64,000 nt of DNA from Streptomyces griseosporeus (GTDB lineage Bacteria; Actinomycetota; Actinomycetes; Streptomycetales; Streptomycetaceae), in NCBI RefSeq assembly GCF_014656055.1, contig NZ_BNBR01000007.1, positions 248,001 to 312,000 on the forward strand, written 5' to 3'. The notes below the pieces were generated by a model. It searched no databases, was not told where the DNA came from, and worked only from the letters and a program-made list of their open reading frames with translations. Shown one piece after another: positions 48,897 to 57,155 of the stretch. Within the stretch, counting starts at the first letter, position 1, and the number at the start of each line of letters is the position of its first letter. Made by a program: the position numbers and the translations under genes.

Positions 48897-50135
48897 ATGG
48901 CCGAACACCCCGCCTACCCCGTAGGACTCCGCCTCACCGGCCGTCGCGTGGTCGTCCTCGGCGGCGGCCAGGTCGCCCAGCGCCGCCTGCCCGCCCTGAT
49001 CGCGGCCGGCGCGGACGTCCACCTCGTCTCGCCCGAGGCGACCCCGTCGGTCGAGGCCATGGCCGACACCGGCGAGATCACCTGGCACCGCCGCCCCTAC
49101 CAGGACGGCGACCTCGCCGACGCCTGGTACGCCCTGATCGCCACCAGCGACGCGGCCGCCAACCACGCCGCCTCCGCCGAGGCCGAACGCCACCGCGTCT
49201 GGTGCGTCCGCTCCGACGACGCCGACGCCGCCACCGCCTGGACCCCGGCCACCGGCCACAGCGAGGGCGTCACCGTCGCCGTACTCACCACCGACGCGCG
49301 CGGCCGCGACCCCCGCCACACCGCCGCCATCCGCGACGCCGTCGTCGAGGGCCTGCGCGACGGCACCCTCGTCGCCCCGCACCACCGCACCCGCACCCCC
49401 GGCGTCGCCCTCGTCGGCGGCGGCCCCGGCGACCCCGACCTGATCACCGTCCGCGGCCGGCGCCTGCTCGCCGAGGCGGACGTCGTCATCGCCGACCGGC
49501 TCGGCCCGCGCGACCTCCTCGCCGAGCTGCCCCCGCACGTCGAGGTGATCGACGCGGCGAAGATCCCCTACGGCCGTTTCATGGCCCAGGAGGCCATCAA
49601 CAACGCGCTCATCGAGCACGCCAAGCAGGGCAAGTCCGTCGTACGCCTCAAGGGCGGCGACCCCTACGTCTTCGGCCGCGGCATGGAGGAGCTGCAGGCG
49701 CTCGCCGAGGCGGGCATCCCCTGCACCGTCGTGCCCGGCATCTCCAGCTCCATCTCCGTCCCCGGCGCGGCCGGCATCCCGGTCACCCACCGGGGCGTGG
49801 CCCACGAGTTCACCGTGGTCAGCGGCCATGTGGCCCCCGACGACGAGCGGTCGCTGGTCGACTGGCCGTCGCTCGCCAAGCTCACCGGCACCCTCGTGAT
49901 CCTCATGGGCGTCGACAAGATCGGGAAGATCGCCGAGACGCTCGTCGCGCACGGCAAGTCCCCCGACACCCCGGTCGCGCTCGTCCAGGAGGGCACCACG
50001 GCCGCCCAGCGCCGCGTCGACGCGACCCTCGCGACGGTCGCCGAGACGGTCCGCGCCGAGGAGGTCAAGCCGCCCGCGGTCATCGTCATCGGCGAGGTCG
50101 TCACGGTCGGCCCCCGCCCCGGCACCGGGCAGTGA
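48897..50135 (+). CDS. cobA: Uroporphyrinogen-III C-methyltransferase with CysG-like N-terminal domain
   Basis: The product is 412 aa. The N-terminal 150 residues are a sirohaem-synthase (Met8-like) NAD-binding domain: VVVLGGGQVAQRRLPALIAAGA. The C-terminal domain is the SAM uroporphyrinogen methylase: VALVGGGPGDPDLITVRG, VVRLKGGDPYVFGRG and VVPGISSSISVPGAAGIPVTHRG. It makes precorrin-2 for cobalamin and sirohaem. CysG-type proteins usually add dehydrogenase/ferrochelatase steps; the N-domain has the nucleotide loop, so this is plausible here. It is followed after 4 bp by an RNA methyltransferase gene. Confidence 0.93.
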   Translation: MAEHPAYPVGLRLTGRRVVVLGGGQVAQRRLPALIAAGADVHLVSPEATPSVEAMADTGEITWHRRPYQDGDLADAWYALIATSDAAANHAASAEAERHRVWCVRSDDADAATAWTPATGHSEGVTVAVLTTDARGRDPRHTAAIRDAVVEGLRDGTLVAPHHRTRTPGVALVGGGPGDPDLITVRGRRLLAEADVVIADRLGPRDLLAELPPHVEVIDAAKIPYGRFMAQEAINNALIEHAKQGKSVVRLKGGDPYVFGRGMEELQALAEAGIPCTVVPGISSSISVPGAAGIPVTHRGVAHEFTVVSGHVAPDDERSLVDWPSLAKLTGTLVILMGVDKIGKIAETLVAHGKSPDTPVALVQEGTTAAQRRVDATLATVAETVRAEEVKPPAVIVIGEVVTVGPRPGTGQ

Positions 50136-50139
50136 CGCC

Positions 50140-50955
50140 ATGGCCGAACTGATCACCGTCGAGGACCCGGCCGACCCGCGCCTGTACGACTACACCGGCC
50201 TCACCGACGTCGAACTGCGCCGCCGCCGCGAACCCGCCGAGGGCCTGTTCATCGCCGAGGGCGAGAAGGTCATCCGGCGGGCCACCGACGCGGGCTACGA
50301 GATGCGCTCGATGCTGCTGTCGGCCAAGTGGGTCGACGTCATGCGCGACGTCATCGACGAGCTGACGGCGCCCGTGTACGTCGTCACCCCCGACCTCGCC
50401 GAGCAGGTCACCGGCTACCACGTGCACCGCGGCGCCCTCGCCTCGATGCAGCGCAAGCCCCTCCCGGCAGCCGGCGAGATGCTGGCCGGCGCCCGCCGCG
50501 TCGCGGTCATGGAGGCGGTCAACGACCACACCAACATCGGCGCGATCTTCCGCTCGGCCGCCGCGCTCGGCATGGACGCGGTGCTGCTCTCCCCGGACTG
50601 CGCCGACCCGCTCTACCGGCGCAGCGTGAAGGTGTCGATGGGCGCGGTCTTCTCCGTGCCGTACGCCCGCCTCGACACCTGGCCGCAGGGACTGGAGGCG
50701 GTCCGCGAGGCCGGCTTCACCCTGCTCGCGCTCACCCCCGACGAGCAGGCCCGGGCCCTCGACGAGGTCGCCCCGCACACCATGGACCGGGTCGCGCTCA
50801 TGCTGGGCGCCGAGGGCGACGGCCTGTCCCGCCGGGCCATGGCCGCGGCCGACGCGCTGGTCCGCATCCCCATGTCCCACGGCGTCGACTCCCTCAACGT
50901 GGGCGCGGCGGCCGCGGTGGCGTTCTACGCGGTGGCGACGGGGCGGCCCCGGTAG
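50140..50955 (+). CDS. TrmH/SpoU-family RNA 2'-O-methyltransferase
   Basis: The product is 271 aa. The SPOUT knot motifs are EAVNDHTNIGAIFRSAAALGM (motif 1), LMLGAEGDGLS (motif 2) and IPMSHGVDSLNVGAAAAVAFY (motif 3). An N-terminal substrate-binding domain (EGLFIAEGEKVIRRA) precedes. It methylates a ribose in tRNA or rRNA; the target is unknown. It is 4 bp behind cobA and likely in the same transcript. Confidence 0.92.
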   Translation: MAELITVEDPADPRLYDYTGLTDVELRRRREPAEGLFIAEGEKVIRRATDAGYEMRSMLLSAKWVDVMRDVIDELTAPVYVVTPDLAEQVTGYHVHRGALASMQRKPLPAAGEMLAGARRVAVMEAVNDHTNIGAIFRSAAALGMDAVLLSPDCADPLYRRSVKVSMGAVFSVPYARLDTWPQGLEAVREAGFTLLALTPDEQARALDEVAPHTMDRVALMLGAEGDGLSRRAMAAADALVRIPMSHGVDSLNVGAAAAVAFYAVATGRPR

Positions 50956-50970
50956 CAGCGGCCGCGCACA

Positions 50971-50988
50971 GCCGCCCTCTCCGGCGGC
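50971..50988. terminator. Small hairpin between convergent genes
   Basis: GCCGCC (50971-50976) and GGCGGC (50983-50988) form a 6-bp stem with a 6-base loop between the RNA methyltransferase stop and the kinase stop. It could serve both genes. Confidence 0.45.
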
Positions 50989-50995
50989 ACGTGGG

Positions 50996-52402
50996 TCAGT
51001 CGCCCCGCCCGGCCCCGGTGCGGTCCGGCCCCGTCTGGTGCTGCTGCGTGTGTACGACGCCGTCGCCGCCGCCGAGGCCACGCGCGGGGCCCTCGCAGCC
51101 CTGCACCACGCCGATGCCGAGGGCGACCAGCAGTGTCACCACGACGAACACGAACAGCCGCTGGCGCAGCAGCCGCGGGTTGGCGGGCCTGAGGCCCGTC
51201 CCCGTGTGCCGCTGCGTGGGCCGCCCGGAACCACTGCGCGGCGCCGGCCGGCTGCCCGAACGCGGACCGCCGGAGCGGCCGGCGGGCGTGGGCCGGGACC
51301 CCGGCCGCGAGGACGGGCCGCCGCTGCGCACGGCACCGCCGCCCCCGCGCGCGCCCGTGCCGCCCCGCGACGGAACCCCGCCCCGGGCCGCGGCTCCGGG
51401 CCGCGAACCGGTGGAGCCGCGCGGCGGAGTGCCCGGACCGCCGGGGCCGCCCGGGCCGCCCGGCTGGCCCTGCGGGCGGCGGGTGCGCTCCGGATAGCTG
51501 GTCTCGGCGAGCCGCCCCGTGGGCCGGTCCGCCTCGCCGGCGCGCGGCGCGGGCGGGCGCACGTCGGTCGGCCCCTGCGCCTCGCGGGTGGCGATCTCCT
51601 TCAGCCGCAGCGACAGCTCCAGCGTGCTGGGCCGCTCCTCGGGGTCCTTCGCCAGACACGTCCGGATCAGCGGAGCCAGCGCGTCCGGTACGCCGTGCAG
51701 CTGGGGTTCCTCGTGGACGACGCGGTAGAGCATCACCTCGGAGCTGCCGTGCCCGAACGGTGAGTCGGCCATGGCGGCGTAGGCGAGCGTGGCCCCGAGC
51801 GAGAACACGTCGGTCGCCGGGGTGACCGCGGCGCCGCGCACCTGCTCCGGGGCGAGGAAGCCGGGGGAGCCCACGGCCGTGCCCACGTGCGTGAGCGTGG
51901 AGGCGCCGGTCGCCCAGGCGATGCCGAAGTCGATGATCCGGGGCCCCTTCGGGGACAGCAGGATGTTCGACGGCTTCAGGTCGCGGTGCACGACCCCGGC
52001 CTCGTGGACGGCGACGAGCCCCTCCGACAGCGCCGCGCCGATGGCGGCCACGTCCGCGGCGCCCAGCGGGCCCTCCGCGGCGACCTTGTCGTGCAGGGAC
52101 GGGCCGGGCACGTACTGTGTGGCGAACCAGGGACGCTCCGCCTCCAGGTCCGCGGCGACGAGGCGGGCCGTGCAGCCGCCGCGGATGCGCCGGGCGGCGG
52201 AGACCTCTCGCGCGAACCGCGACCGGAACTCCTGGTCCTCCGCGAGGTCGGGCCGGATCACCTTCAGGGCGACCCGCTGGCCCTTCTTGTCGGAGCCCAG
52301 GTAGACCACACCCATACCGCCCGCGCCGAGCCGTCGGTGAAGCCTGAACGAGCCGACGACGCGCGGGTCCTCGCGCCTCAGGCGCATCATCGCCATGTTC
52401 AT
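50996..52402 (-). CDS. Eukaryotic-type serine/threonine protein kinase with one transmembrane helix
   Basis: The product is 468 aa. The N-terminal kinase domain (about residues 15-270) has LGAGGMGVVYLG, VALKVI, HRDLKPSNILLS and IIDFGIA, all catalytic residues in place. A Gly/Pro/Arg/Ser-rich, probably disordered linker of about 130 residues follows, then one helix (LFVFVVVTLLVALGIGVVQG) and a short external tail; no PASTA repeats. Start taken at ATG 52402 (MNMAMMRLRRED) where GCGGGG precedes; GTG at 52432 is an alternative but sits beside a -10-like TAAGCT. Confidence 0.92.
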   Translation of the reverse strand: MNMAMMRLRREDPRVVGSFRLHRRLGAGGMGVVYLGSDKKGQRVALKVIRPDLAEDQEFRSRFAREVSAARRIRGGCTARLVAADLEAERPWFATQYVPGPSLHDKVAAEGPLGAADVAAIGAALSEGLVAVHEAGVVHRDLKPSNILLSPKGPRIIDFGIAWATGASTLTHVGTAVGSPGFLAPEQVRGAAVTPATDVFSLGATLAYAAMADSPFGHGSSEVMLYRVVHEEPQLHGVPDALAPLIRTCLAKDPEERPSTLELSLRLKEIATREAQGPTDVRPPAPRAGEADRPTGRLAETSYPERTRRPQGQPGGPGGPGGPGTPPRGSTGSRPGAAARGGVPSRGGTGARGGGGAVRSGGPSSRPGSRPTPAGRSGGPRSGSRPAPRSGSGRPTQRHTGTGLRPANPRLLRQRLFVFVVVTLLVALGIGVVQGCEGPARGLGGGDGVVHTQQHQTGPDRTGAGRGD

Positions 52403-52598
52403 CCCCGCTGCCCGGTCCGTGTGACGTGCCACAGCTTACGTTTCCCCGGCCGCTCGCGCGCAGAGGCCGCGCCCTCTCGTCCCGGTGGATTGTCAGTGGT
52501 GGGTGGGACACTTGAAAGGTGGTCAGAGGGCGGGGAAACCAGGGCCTTTTGGGCGTCGCTGCTGCTCAACCACCCGTTGCGGAAGGGGGATTGGGCCC

Positions 52599-52874
52599 GT
52601 GAAGGGTGACCGCGTGGAGATAGTCGTGGACGCCGGGGACACGACGAGGACGTACGAGGTGGTCGCGAGCAGGGCGGGCCGCCGGGTGGAGACGGCGGTG
52701 CGGCGGGGGGTGGTCGAAGTGAGCGAAGTCACGCGGAGCGGGACGGTCGTCCGGACCGCGCGCTTCATGGCGAACCGGGTGCTGGCGCTGGTCGAGCAGC
52801 CGGTGCCGCGGGAGGACGGTTCGGAAAAACCGGGCGGGAGCGGGCGACCCCTCAGGGAAGACCCCGAGACCTAG
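52599..52874 (+). CDS. Small conserved-looking protein, function unknown
   Basis: The product is 91 aa from GTG 52599 (VKGDRVEIVVDAGDTTRTYE). The first 65 residues look like a compact beta structure; the last 25 are charged and disordered. GGGGGAT lies 6-9 bases ahead. I do not recognise a family. It is divergent from the kinase gene. Confidence 0.65.
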   Translation: MKGDRVEIVVDAGDTTRTYEVVASRAGRRVETAVRRGVVEVSEVTRSGTVVRTARFMANRVLALVEQPVPREDGSEKPGGSGRPLREDPET

Positions 52875-53071
52875 GCCGTCGTCTCCACCCAGGGGAGTAG
52901 TCCGCAGGTGACGGCTCATCCTCGGGGAGGCCCGGCAATCGGTACGAGGGCATGACGTGCGGCGCGCGCGGCGGACCTAGATTTGAGGTCAAGCGGCGGG
53001 TGCAGCACTCGTCCCCCGAGGTCAGACGCCCGCCGCTGCCAACGACAACCGACACGGTCAGGAGAGGGACC

Positions 53072-53269
53072 ATGGCCCACACGGCACCGCGGACCGCGTT
53101 CCGCACGCAGGGACGGACCCCGTCCCGTGCCCGCCGTACGGGCCGTCGCCACCCGCTGGTGGCGACCGCGATGGTCCTTCCCCTGGCGGCCCTGCTCGTG
53201 TACGCCTTCGGCGGCTGGGAGGCAGTGGTCACACAGGCGTCGTCCGTGGGCGTGATGCTGGGGCGCTGA
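53072..53269 (+). CDS. Small single-helix membrane protein
   Basis: The product is 65 aa with a basic N-terminus (RARRTGRRHP) and one helix (LVATAMVLPLAALLVYAFGG). AGGAGAGGG precedes the ATG at 53072. Function unknown. A perfect 15-bp terminator stem follows 87 bp later, which supports it being a transcribed gene. Confidence 0.65.
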   Translation: MAHTAPRTAFRTQGRTPSRARRTGRRHPLVATAMVLPLAALLVYAFGGWEAVVTQASSVGVMLGR

Positions 53270-53355
53270 GCGGCGACCCCAGGCCCGGAAGAGCGGTCCG
53301 GGCGGGGACATCCACCCATGAAACCCCGTGGGGACGGGGGTGCGGCGGACGGCAG

Positions 53356-53389
53356 AATGCCGGCGCAGCTGGGGAGCTGCGCCGGCATT
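53356..53389 (+). terminator. Perfect 15-bp terminator stem
   Basis: AATGCCGGCGCAGCT-GGGG-AGCTGCGCCGGCATT is fully paired, with a four-base loop and a following GCTTTG. Confidence 0.9.
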
Positions 53390-53442
53390 GCTTTGCCTGC
53401 GGGCGGGGGTGCCTCGCTGGCTTTCCTTTGTGTGCGGGCCGG

Positions 53443-53474
53443 TGGGTGGCCGGTCGCGCAGTTCCCCGCGCCCC
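53443..53474. repeat. Dispersed 32-bp repeat, copy 2
   Basis: Identical to 19143-19174. It follows the small membrane protein gene and opens an 800-bp gap (53270-54074) without any credible gene. Confidence 0.8.
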
Positions 53475-53691
53475 TGAATGCCTGCGGCGGCCCGTGCGGG
53501 TGTGTGGGTGGCTGGTGTAGCGCGCTCTGCTGGTGGTGGGGTCGGGGCCGCGCCGGGGGGTGTCCGTCCTCGGTGCGCCGCTGCGTCGGTCAAATCCTTA
53601 CCGCCACTTTCCGCCGCCCGCTGCGGGCGGACACCCCCCGACACGTCCCCTTCTCGCCGCGGGCGACTGCAGCCCGCGATGCCATCCCACG

Positions 53692-53837
53692 TAGCTGGGG
53701 GCAGCCCCACCGCCAGCCCGGGGCCCACCCGGCAGCAGCGGGCCGCCCCCCGACCTAGCAGCGGGCAGCCGCCCCCCTGGAACGCCCCTCCGGCGTAGCT
53801 GCGGGCAGCCGCCCCGCCGACTTAGCTGCGGGCAGTC
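53692..53837. repeat. Four imperfect TAGCTGCGGGCAGCC units in a gene-free gap
   Basis: Units at 53692-53706, 53756-53770, 53796-53810 and 53823-53837 share the consensus TAGCTGCGGGCAGCC (with one to three changes), at spacings of 64, 40 and 27 bp. The rest of the gap to 54074 is C-rich with weak inverted repeats (GTGCCGCTGGGGCGGCAC at 53839-53856). Nothing codes convincingly here. Confidence 0.65.
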
Positions 53838-54074
53838 GTGCCGCTGGGGCGGCACGGGTGGGCGCAGCGGCACCCCGTTGGCGCCGGGCTGCGCCGCCCA
53901 CCCCCGGCCCGCACCAGCGCCGGGTGCCGCATCGGCAAGGCTCACGTCCCCCGGCCGGCCAGGGGCAGCTGGGGCTCCGCGACCCGGCCCGCGTCGGCAA
54001 GTGCAGGACTTGTCAGCCGACCCCCACCCCGCCCCCGTACCCTCGGCACAACGTCACCGCCGCCCAGAGGACCC

Positions 54075-55031
54075 ATGCCCCCACACCTCCTCCCCGCCCT
54101 CACCGCCACCGCGAGGGCCCGCGCGCACCCCGAGGGCACCCCCTGCTCCGCCTGCGGCGCGGCCACCCTCGCCGATCGCCCCGATGCCACCGTCGTCCGG
54201 CACGCCGGCACCGTCGTGAAGGCCCACGCCCCCGGCACCGACCCGGACCAGCTCACCGCCCGCCTCGCCACGGCCGCCCACCTCCCCGGCGTCCTCCTGC
54301 CCCCGCTCACCCCGGCCGCCGCCGACCTGCACGGCCGCCTGGTGAGCTGCTGGCCCTACGGCGCACCGGTCGACCCCGACGACCCGGACGCCGCCCCCTG
54401 GGAGGCCGCCGGCACGCTGCTCGCCCGCCTCCACCGGGCCGAGCCGCCCACCGCCCTGCCTCCCATGCGCGGCCCCGCCAAGGCCGCCCGGGCCGTCGCC
54501 CGGATCGCAGGGCGGGGTGAGGACCCCGGGCCCACCGGCATCGTGCTGCGCGCCTGGTCCGCCCTCCCCGCCTGGGCCCGCGCCGAGGCGCCCATGCCCG
54601 GCCCCGCCGCCCTCTGTCACGGCGACCTTCACCTGGGCCAGCTGGTCCGCCACCCCGCCCCCGACGGGCCGTGGCGGCTCATCGACGTCGACGATCTCGG
54701 GCTCGGCGTCCCGGCCTGGGACCTGGCCCGCCCGGCGGCCTGGTACGCCTGCGGCCTGCTGCCGCCCGAGGAGTGGAGCCGCTTCCTGGCCGCCTACCGG
54801 GAGGCCGGCGGACCCGCCGTGCCCGCGGACGGCGACCCCTGGCCCGCCCTGGACGTCCCCGCCCGCGCCCTCACCGTGCAGGGCGCGGCCCAGGCGATCG
54901 TCCGGGCCGAGCGGGACGGGCGGCGGGCGCTGGACGAGGTGGAGCAGGCCCTCGTGGACGCGTGTGCGCGCATGGTCTCCCCGGTCCCGGTTTCCGTCCC
55001 TGCCCAGTTGCCGCCCGACTCACCGACGTAG
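54075..55031 (+). CDS. Aminoglycoside phosphotransferase/choline-kinase-fold protein
   Basis: The product is 318 aa. LCHGDLHLGQLV carries the catalytic Asp (HGDLHxGN class, with Gln for Asn) and WRLIDVDDLGLGVPAWDLARP the metal-binding DxD. Substrate unknown; such proteins phosphorylate small hydroxyl compounds. A short Cys pair (GTPCSACGAA) near the N-terminus is unusual. AGAGG precedes the ATG at 54075. Confidence 0.85.
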   Translation: MPPHLLPALTATARARAHPEGTPCSACGAATLADRPDATVVRHAGTVVKAHAPGTDPDQLTARLATAAHLPGVLLPPLTPAAADLHGRLVSCWPYGAPVDPDDPDAAPWEAAGTLLARLHRAEPPTALPPMRGPAKAARAVARIAGRGEDPGPTGIVLRAWSALPAWARAEAPMPGPAALCHGDLHLGQLVRHPAPDGPWRLIDVDDLGLGVPAWDLARPAAWYACGLLPPEEWSRFLAAYREAGGPAVPADGDPWPALDVPARALTVQGAAQAIVRAERDGRRALDEVEQALVDACARMVSPVPVSVPAQLPPDSPT

Positions 55032-55112
55032 GGTGCAACCGACCGCCGCCGGACGGAGTCTGTCCAGGCGAAACGCGAAGCAGGACCGACGGGCGAGGAG
55101 TTGACCCGAACC

Positions 55113-55412
55113 ATGCAGTGTCCGAAGTGCCACGCGCCGATGCACACCTACAACCGCAACGGCGTCCAGATCGAGCAGTGCAGCAACTGCCGAGGGATCT
55201 TCCTGGACTACGGCGAGCTGGAGGCGCTGACCCGCCTGGAGTCCCAGTGGTCCCAGCCGGCCCCGCCCCCGCCCGCCGCCCCGCAGGCGTACCCGCCGGC
55301 CCCGCCCGCCCCGGCCTGGGGCGCCCCGCAGCACGGCGGTCACGGTGGCCACGGCGGTCACTACGGTCACCACCGTCACAAGAGCTTCGGACACATGCTC
55401 TTCTCCAGCTGA
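55113..55412 (+). CDS. Zinc-ribbon (TFIIB-type) protein
   Basis: The product is 99 aa. CPKCHAPM and CSNCRGIFLDYGELE (two CxxC knuckles) form a zf-TFIIB zinc ribbon; a Pro/Ala linker and a Gly/His-rich tail (HGGHGGHGGHYGHHRHK) follow, which could bind metal. Role unknown. GAGGAG is 12 bases before the ATG at 55113; a TTG at 55101 is less likely because the ribosome site touches it. Confidence 0.85.
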   Translation: MQCPKCHAPMHTYNRNGVQIEQCSNCRGIFLDYGELEALTRLESQWSQPAPPPPAAPQAYPPAPPAPAWGAPQHGGHGGHGGHYGHHRHKSFGHMLFSS

Positions 55413-55421
55413 GCACAGCGA

Positions 55422-55451
55422 GAAGCCCCCGGTTCGAGAACCGGGGGCTTC
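55422..55451. terminator. Bidirectional terminator between zinc-ribbon gene and tRNA operon
   Basis: GAAGCCCCCGGTT-CGAG-AACCGGGGGCTTC is a perfect 13-bp stem with a four-base loop. It lies 9 bp after the zinc-ribbon stop and 7 bp beyond the last tRNA, so it can serve both strands. Confidence 0.92.
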
Positions 55452-55457
55452 GGCGCG

Positions 55458-55529
55458 TGGACGATACTGGGATTGAACCAGTGACCTCTTCCGTGTCAGG
55501 GAAGCGCTCTCCCGCTGAGCTAATCGTCC
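55458..55529 (-). tRNA. tRNA-Val(GAC), copy 1
   Basis: 72 nt, minus strand. Acceptor GGACGAT/ATCGTCC, D-arm GCTC...GAGC, anticodon arm CTTCC-CTGACAC-GGAAG with anticodon GAC, T-arm ACTGG-TTCAATC-CCAGT, discriminator A. CCA is not encoded. Last gene of the tRNA operon. Confidence 0.96.
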
Positions 55530-55559
55530 GCGAGACTGTGACCCGAGAGTCACAGAGCG

Positions 55560-55631
55560 TGCGCGATACTGGGATTGAACCAGTGACCTCTTCCGTGTCA
55601 GGGAAGCGCTCTCCCGCTGAGCTAATCGCGC
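55560..55631 (-). tRNA. tRNA-Val(GAC), copy 2 (different acceptor stem)
   Basis: 72 nt, same as its neighbours except for the acceptor stem, GCGCGAT/ATCGCGC in place of GGACGAT/ATCGTCC, with pairing preserved. A small hairpin CTGTGAC-N6-GTCACAG lies between it and copy 1 and may mark processing. Confidence 0.95.
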
Positions 55632-55675
55632 GGGGTGATCTTCGAGAAGATCATAAGGCCTTCGAGAAGACCCAG

Positions 55676-55747
55676 TGGACGATACTGGGATTGAACCAGT
55701 GACCTCTTCCGTGTCAGGGAAGCGCTCTCCCGCTGAGCTAATCGTCC
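55676..55747 (-). tRNA. tRNA-Val(GAC), copy 3
   Basis: 72 nt, identical to copy 1. A hairpin TGATCTTC-GA-GAAGATCA lies between copies 2 and 3. Confidence 0.96.
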
Positions 55748-55751
55748 TTGG

Positions 55752-55822
55752 AGGTGGAGACGGGATTTGAACCCGTGTAGACGGCTTTGCAGGCCGTTGC
55801 CTCGCCTCTCGGCCACTCCACC
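55752..55822 (-). tRNA. tRNA-Cys(GCA)
   Basis: 71 nt. Acceptor GGTGGAG/CTCCACC, anticodon arm ACGGC-CTGCAAA-GCCGT with anticodon GCA, T-arm ACGGG-TTCAAAT-CCCGT, discriminator U as normal for Cys. The CCA end is encoded (complement of 55749-55751), unlike the Val genes. Confidence 0.96.
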
Positions 55823-55858
55823 AGGAGTGTAGGGGATCGGGATCCCCCTCTTCCTTCG

Positions 55859-55931
55859 AGCGGACGACGAGGCTCGAACTCGCGACCTCAACCTTGGCAA
55901 GGTTGCGCTCTACCAACTGAGCTACGTCCGC
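55859..55931 (-). tRNA. tRNA-Gly(GCC)
   Basis: 73 nt. Acceptor GCGGACG/CGTCCGC, anticodon arm with CTTGCCAAG and anticodon GCC, T-loop GTTCGAG, discriminator U. First gene of the minus-strand tRNA operon Gly-Cys-Val-Val-Val. Confidence 0.96.
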
Positions 55932-56095
55932 CTGTCGTTTCGGTCCGCTTCCGCGTCCCGGCGACGTGTTGAACTCTAGCGGATTCCTGGGCCAGCACAA
56001 AAACGCGTTTGCGCAGCGTGCTGCGGTGCGTCTGCGGAAGGACCTGCTCAGGCCCCCGCCGGGACGCTCCGGGGCCACCCCGCGGACACCCGCCC

Positions 56096-56101
56096 TAGAC
56101 T
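56096..56101 (+). promoter_or_regulatory. -10 element of a leaderless gene (pabB-like)
   Basis: TAGACT, 7 bases before the GTG at 56109; no ribosome site between. The spacing puts the transcript start at the GTG. Confidence 0.55.
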
Positions 56102-56108
56102 CGACAGC

Positions 56109-57155
56109 GTGCTCGACCTCCCGCCTCTCGCCCGCTTCGGCGACCGTGTCGCCACCGGTCTCATCGATGTCACCAGTGATCCCTCGGCGCTGGACTCCAC
56201 CGGCTTCTGGGCCGTCGCCGCGGACTTCGAGGGCCGTCTCACCTGCGCCCGCTTCCGGGACGTACGGGAGGAGCCGGTGCCCGCGCCGGTACCGGGGCGG
56301 TGGCGCGGGCCGGCCGCCGAAGACTGGACGTCCTCCCTGGACCGCGCCGCCTACACCGCGGGCGTGCGCCGCGTCCGGGACCACATAGCGGCCGGCGAGG
56401 TCTACCAGGCCAACCTCTGCCGTGTGCTGTCCGCGCCCGTCGCGCCGGACGCCGACGTGGACGAGCTGACCGCGCTGCTCGCCCGCGGCAACCCGGCGCC
56501 TTACGCGGGAACGATCCGGCTGCCCCGGCACGGTGTGGAGATCGCCACCGCGTCACCCGAGCTGTTCCTGCGGCGGGACGGGCGGATGGTGGAGTCGGGG
56601 CCGATCAAGGGCACCGGGCGGACCGAGGCGGACCTGCTGGAGAAGGACTACGCCGAGAACGTGATGATCGTGGACCTGGTCCGCAACGACATCGGTCGCG
56701 TCTGCGCCACCGGCAGCGTCACCGTGCCCGACCTGTGTGCGGTCGAGAAGCATCCGGGGCTGGTGCACCTGGTGTCGACCGTGCGCGGCGAGCTGCGCGA
56801 CGGGGCCGGGTGGGCCGAGCTGCTCGACGCCGCCTTCCCGCCCGGGTCCGTCACCGGGGCGCCGAAGTCCAGCGCGCTGCGGATCATCGACGCGCTGGAG
56901 ACGGCGCCGAGGGGCCCGTACTGCGGTGGCATCGGGTGGGTCGACGCCGACCGCGGCACCGGCGAGCTGGCCGTCGGCATCCGTACCTTCTGGATCGACC
57001 GCGAGGAGGGTGTGCTGCGCTTCGGCACCGGCGCCGGCATCACCTGGGGGTCCGACCCGGAGGGGGAGTGGCGGGAGACCGAGCTGAAGGCCGCGCGGCT
57101 GCTCGCGGTAGCGTCGGGGGCGTACGAGGTGAGTGGAGAGGGACTGACGACGTGA
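56109..57155 (+). CDS. pabB: Chorismate-binding enzyme, aminodeoxychorismate synthase component I-like
   Basis: The product is 348 aa, shorter than TrpE/PabB (about 450-500) because the N-terminal domain is reduced. The catalytic half is complete: AGEVYQANLCRVL, GPIKGTGRTEADLLEKDYAENVMIVDLVRNDIGRV, GSVTGAPKSSALRIIDALE and GAGITWGSDPEGEW. It most likely makes 4-amino-4-deoxychorismate for folate. No glutamine amidotransferase gene is adjacent. It is coupled by a 4-bp overlap to a PabC-like lyase, which supports the pab assignment over trp. Confidence 0.85.
   Translation: MLDLPPLARFGDRVATGLIDVTSDPSALDSTGFWAVAADFEGRLTCARFRDVREEPVPAPVPGRWRGPAAEDWTSSLDRAAYTAGVRRVRDHIAAGEVYQANLCRVLSAPVAPDADVDELTALLARGNPAPYAGTIRLPRHGVEIATASPELFLRRDGRMVESGPIKGTGRTEADLLEKDYAENVMIVDLVRNDIGRVCATGSVTVPDLCAVEKHPGLVHLVSTVRGELRDGAGWAELLDAAFPPGSVTGAPKSSALRIIDALETAPRGPYCGGIGWVDADRGTGELAVGIRTFWIDREEGVLRFGTGAGITWGSDPEGEWRETELKAARLLAVASGAYEVSGEGLTT

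Noticed and set aside
53318..53758. An open frame in the repeat-rich gap (146 codons)
   Set aside because: It starts before a perfect terminator hairpin, spans repeats and has no motif or ribosome site, so it is treated as non-coding.
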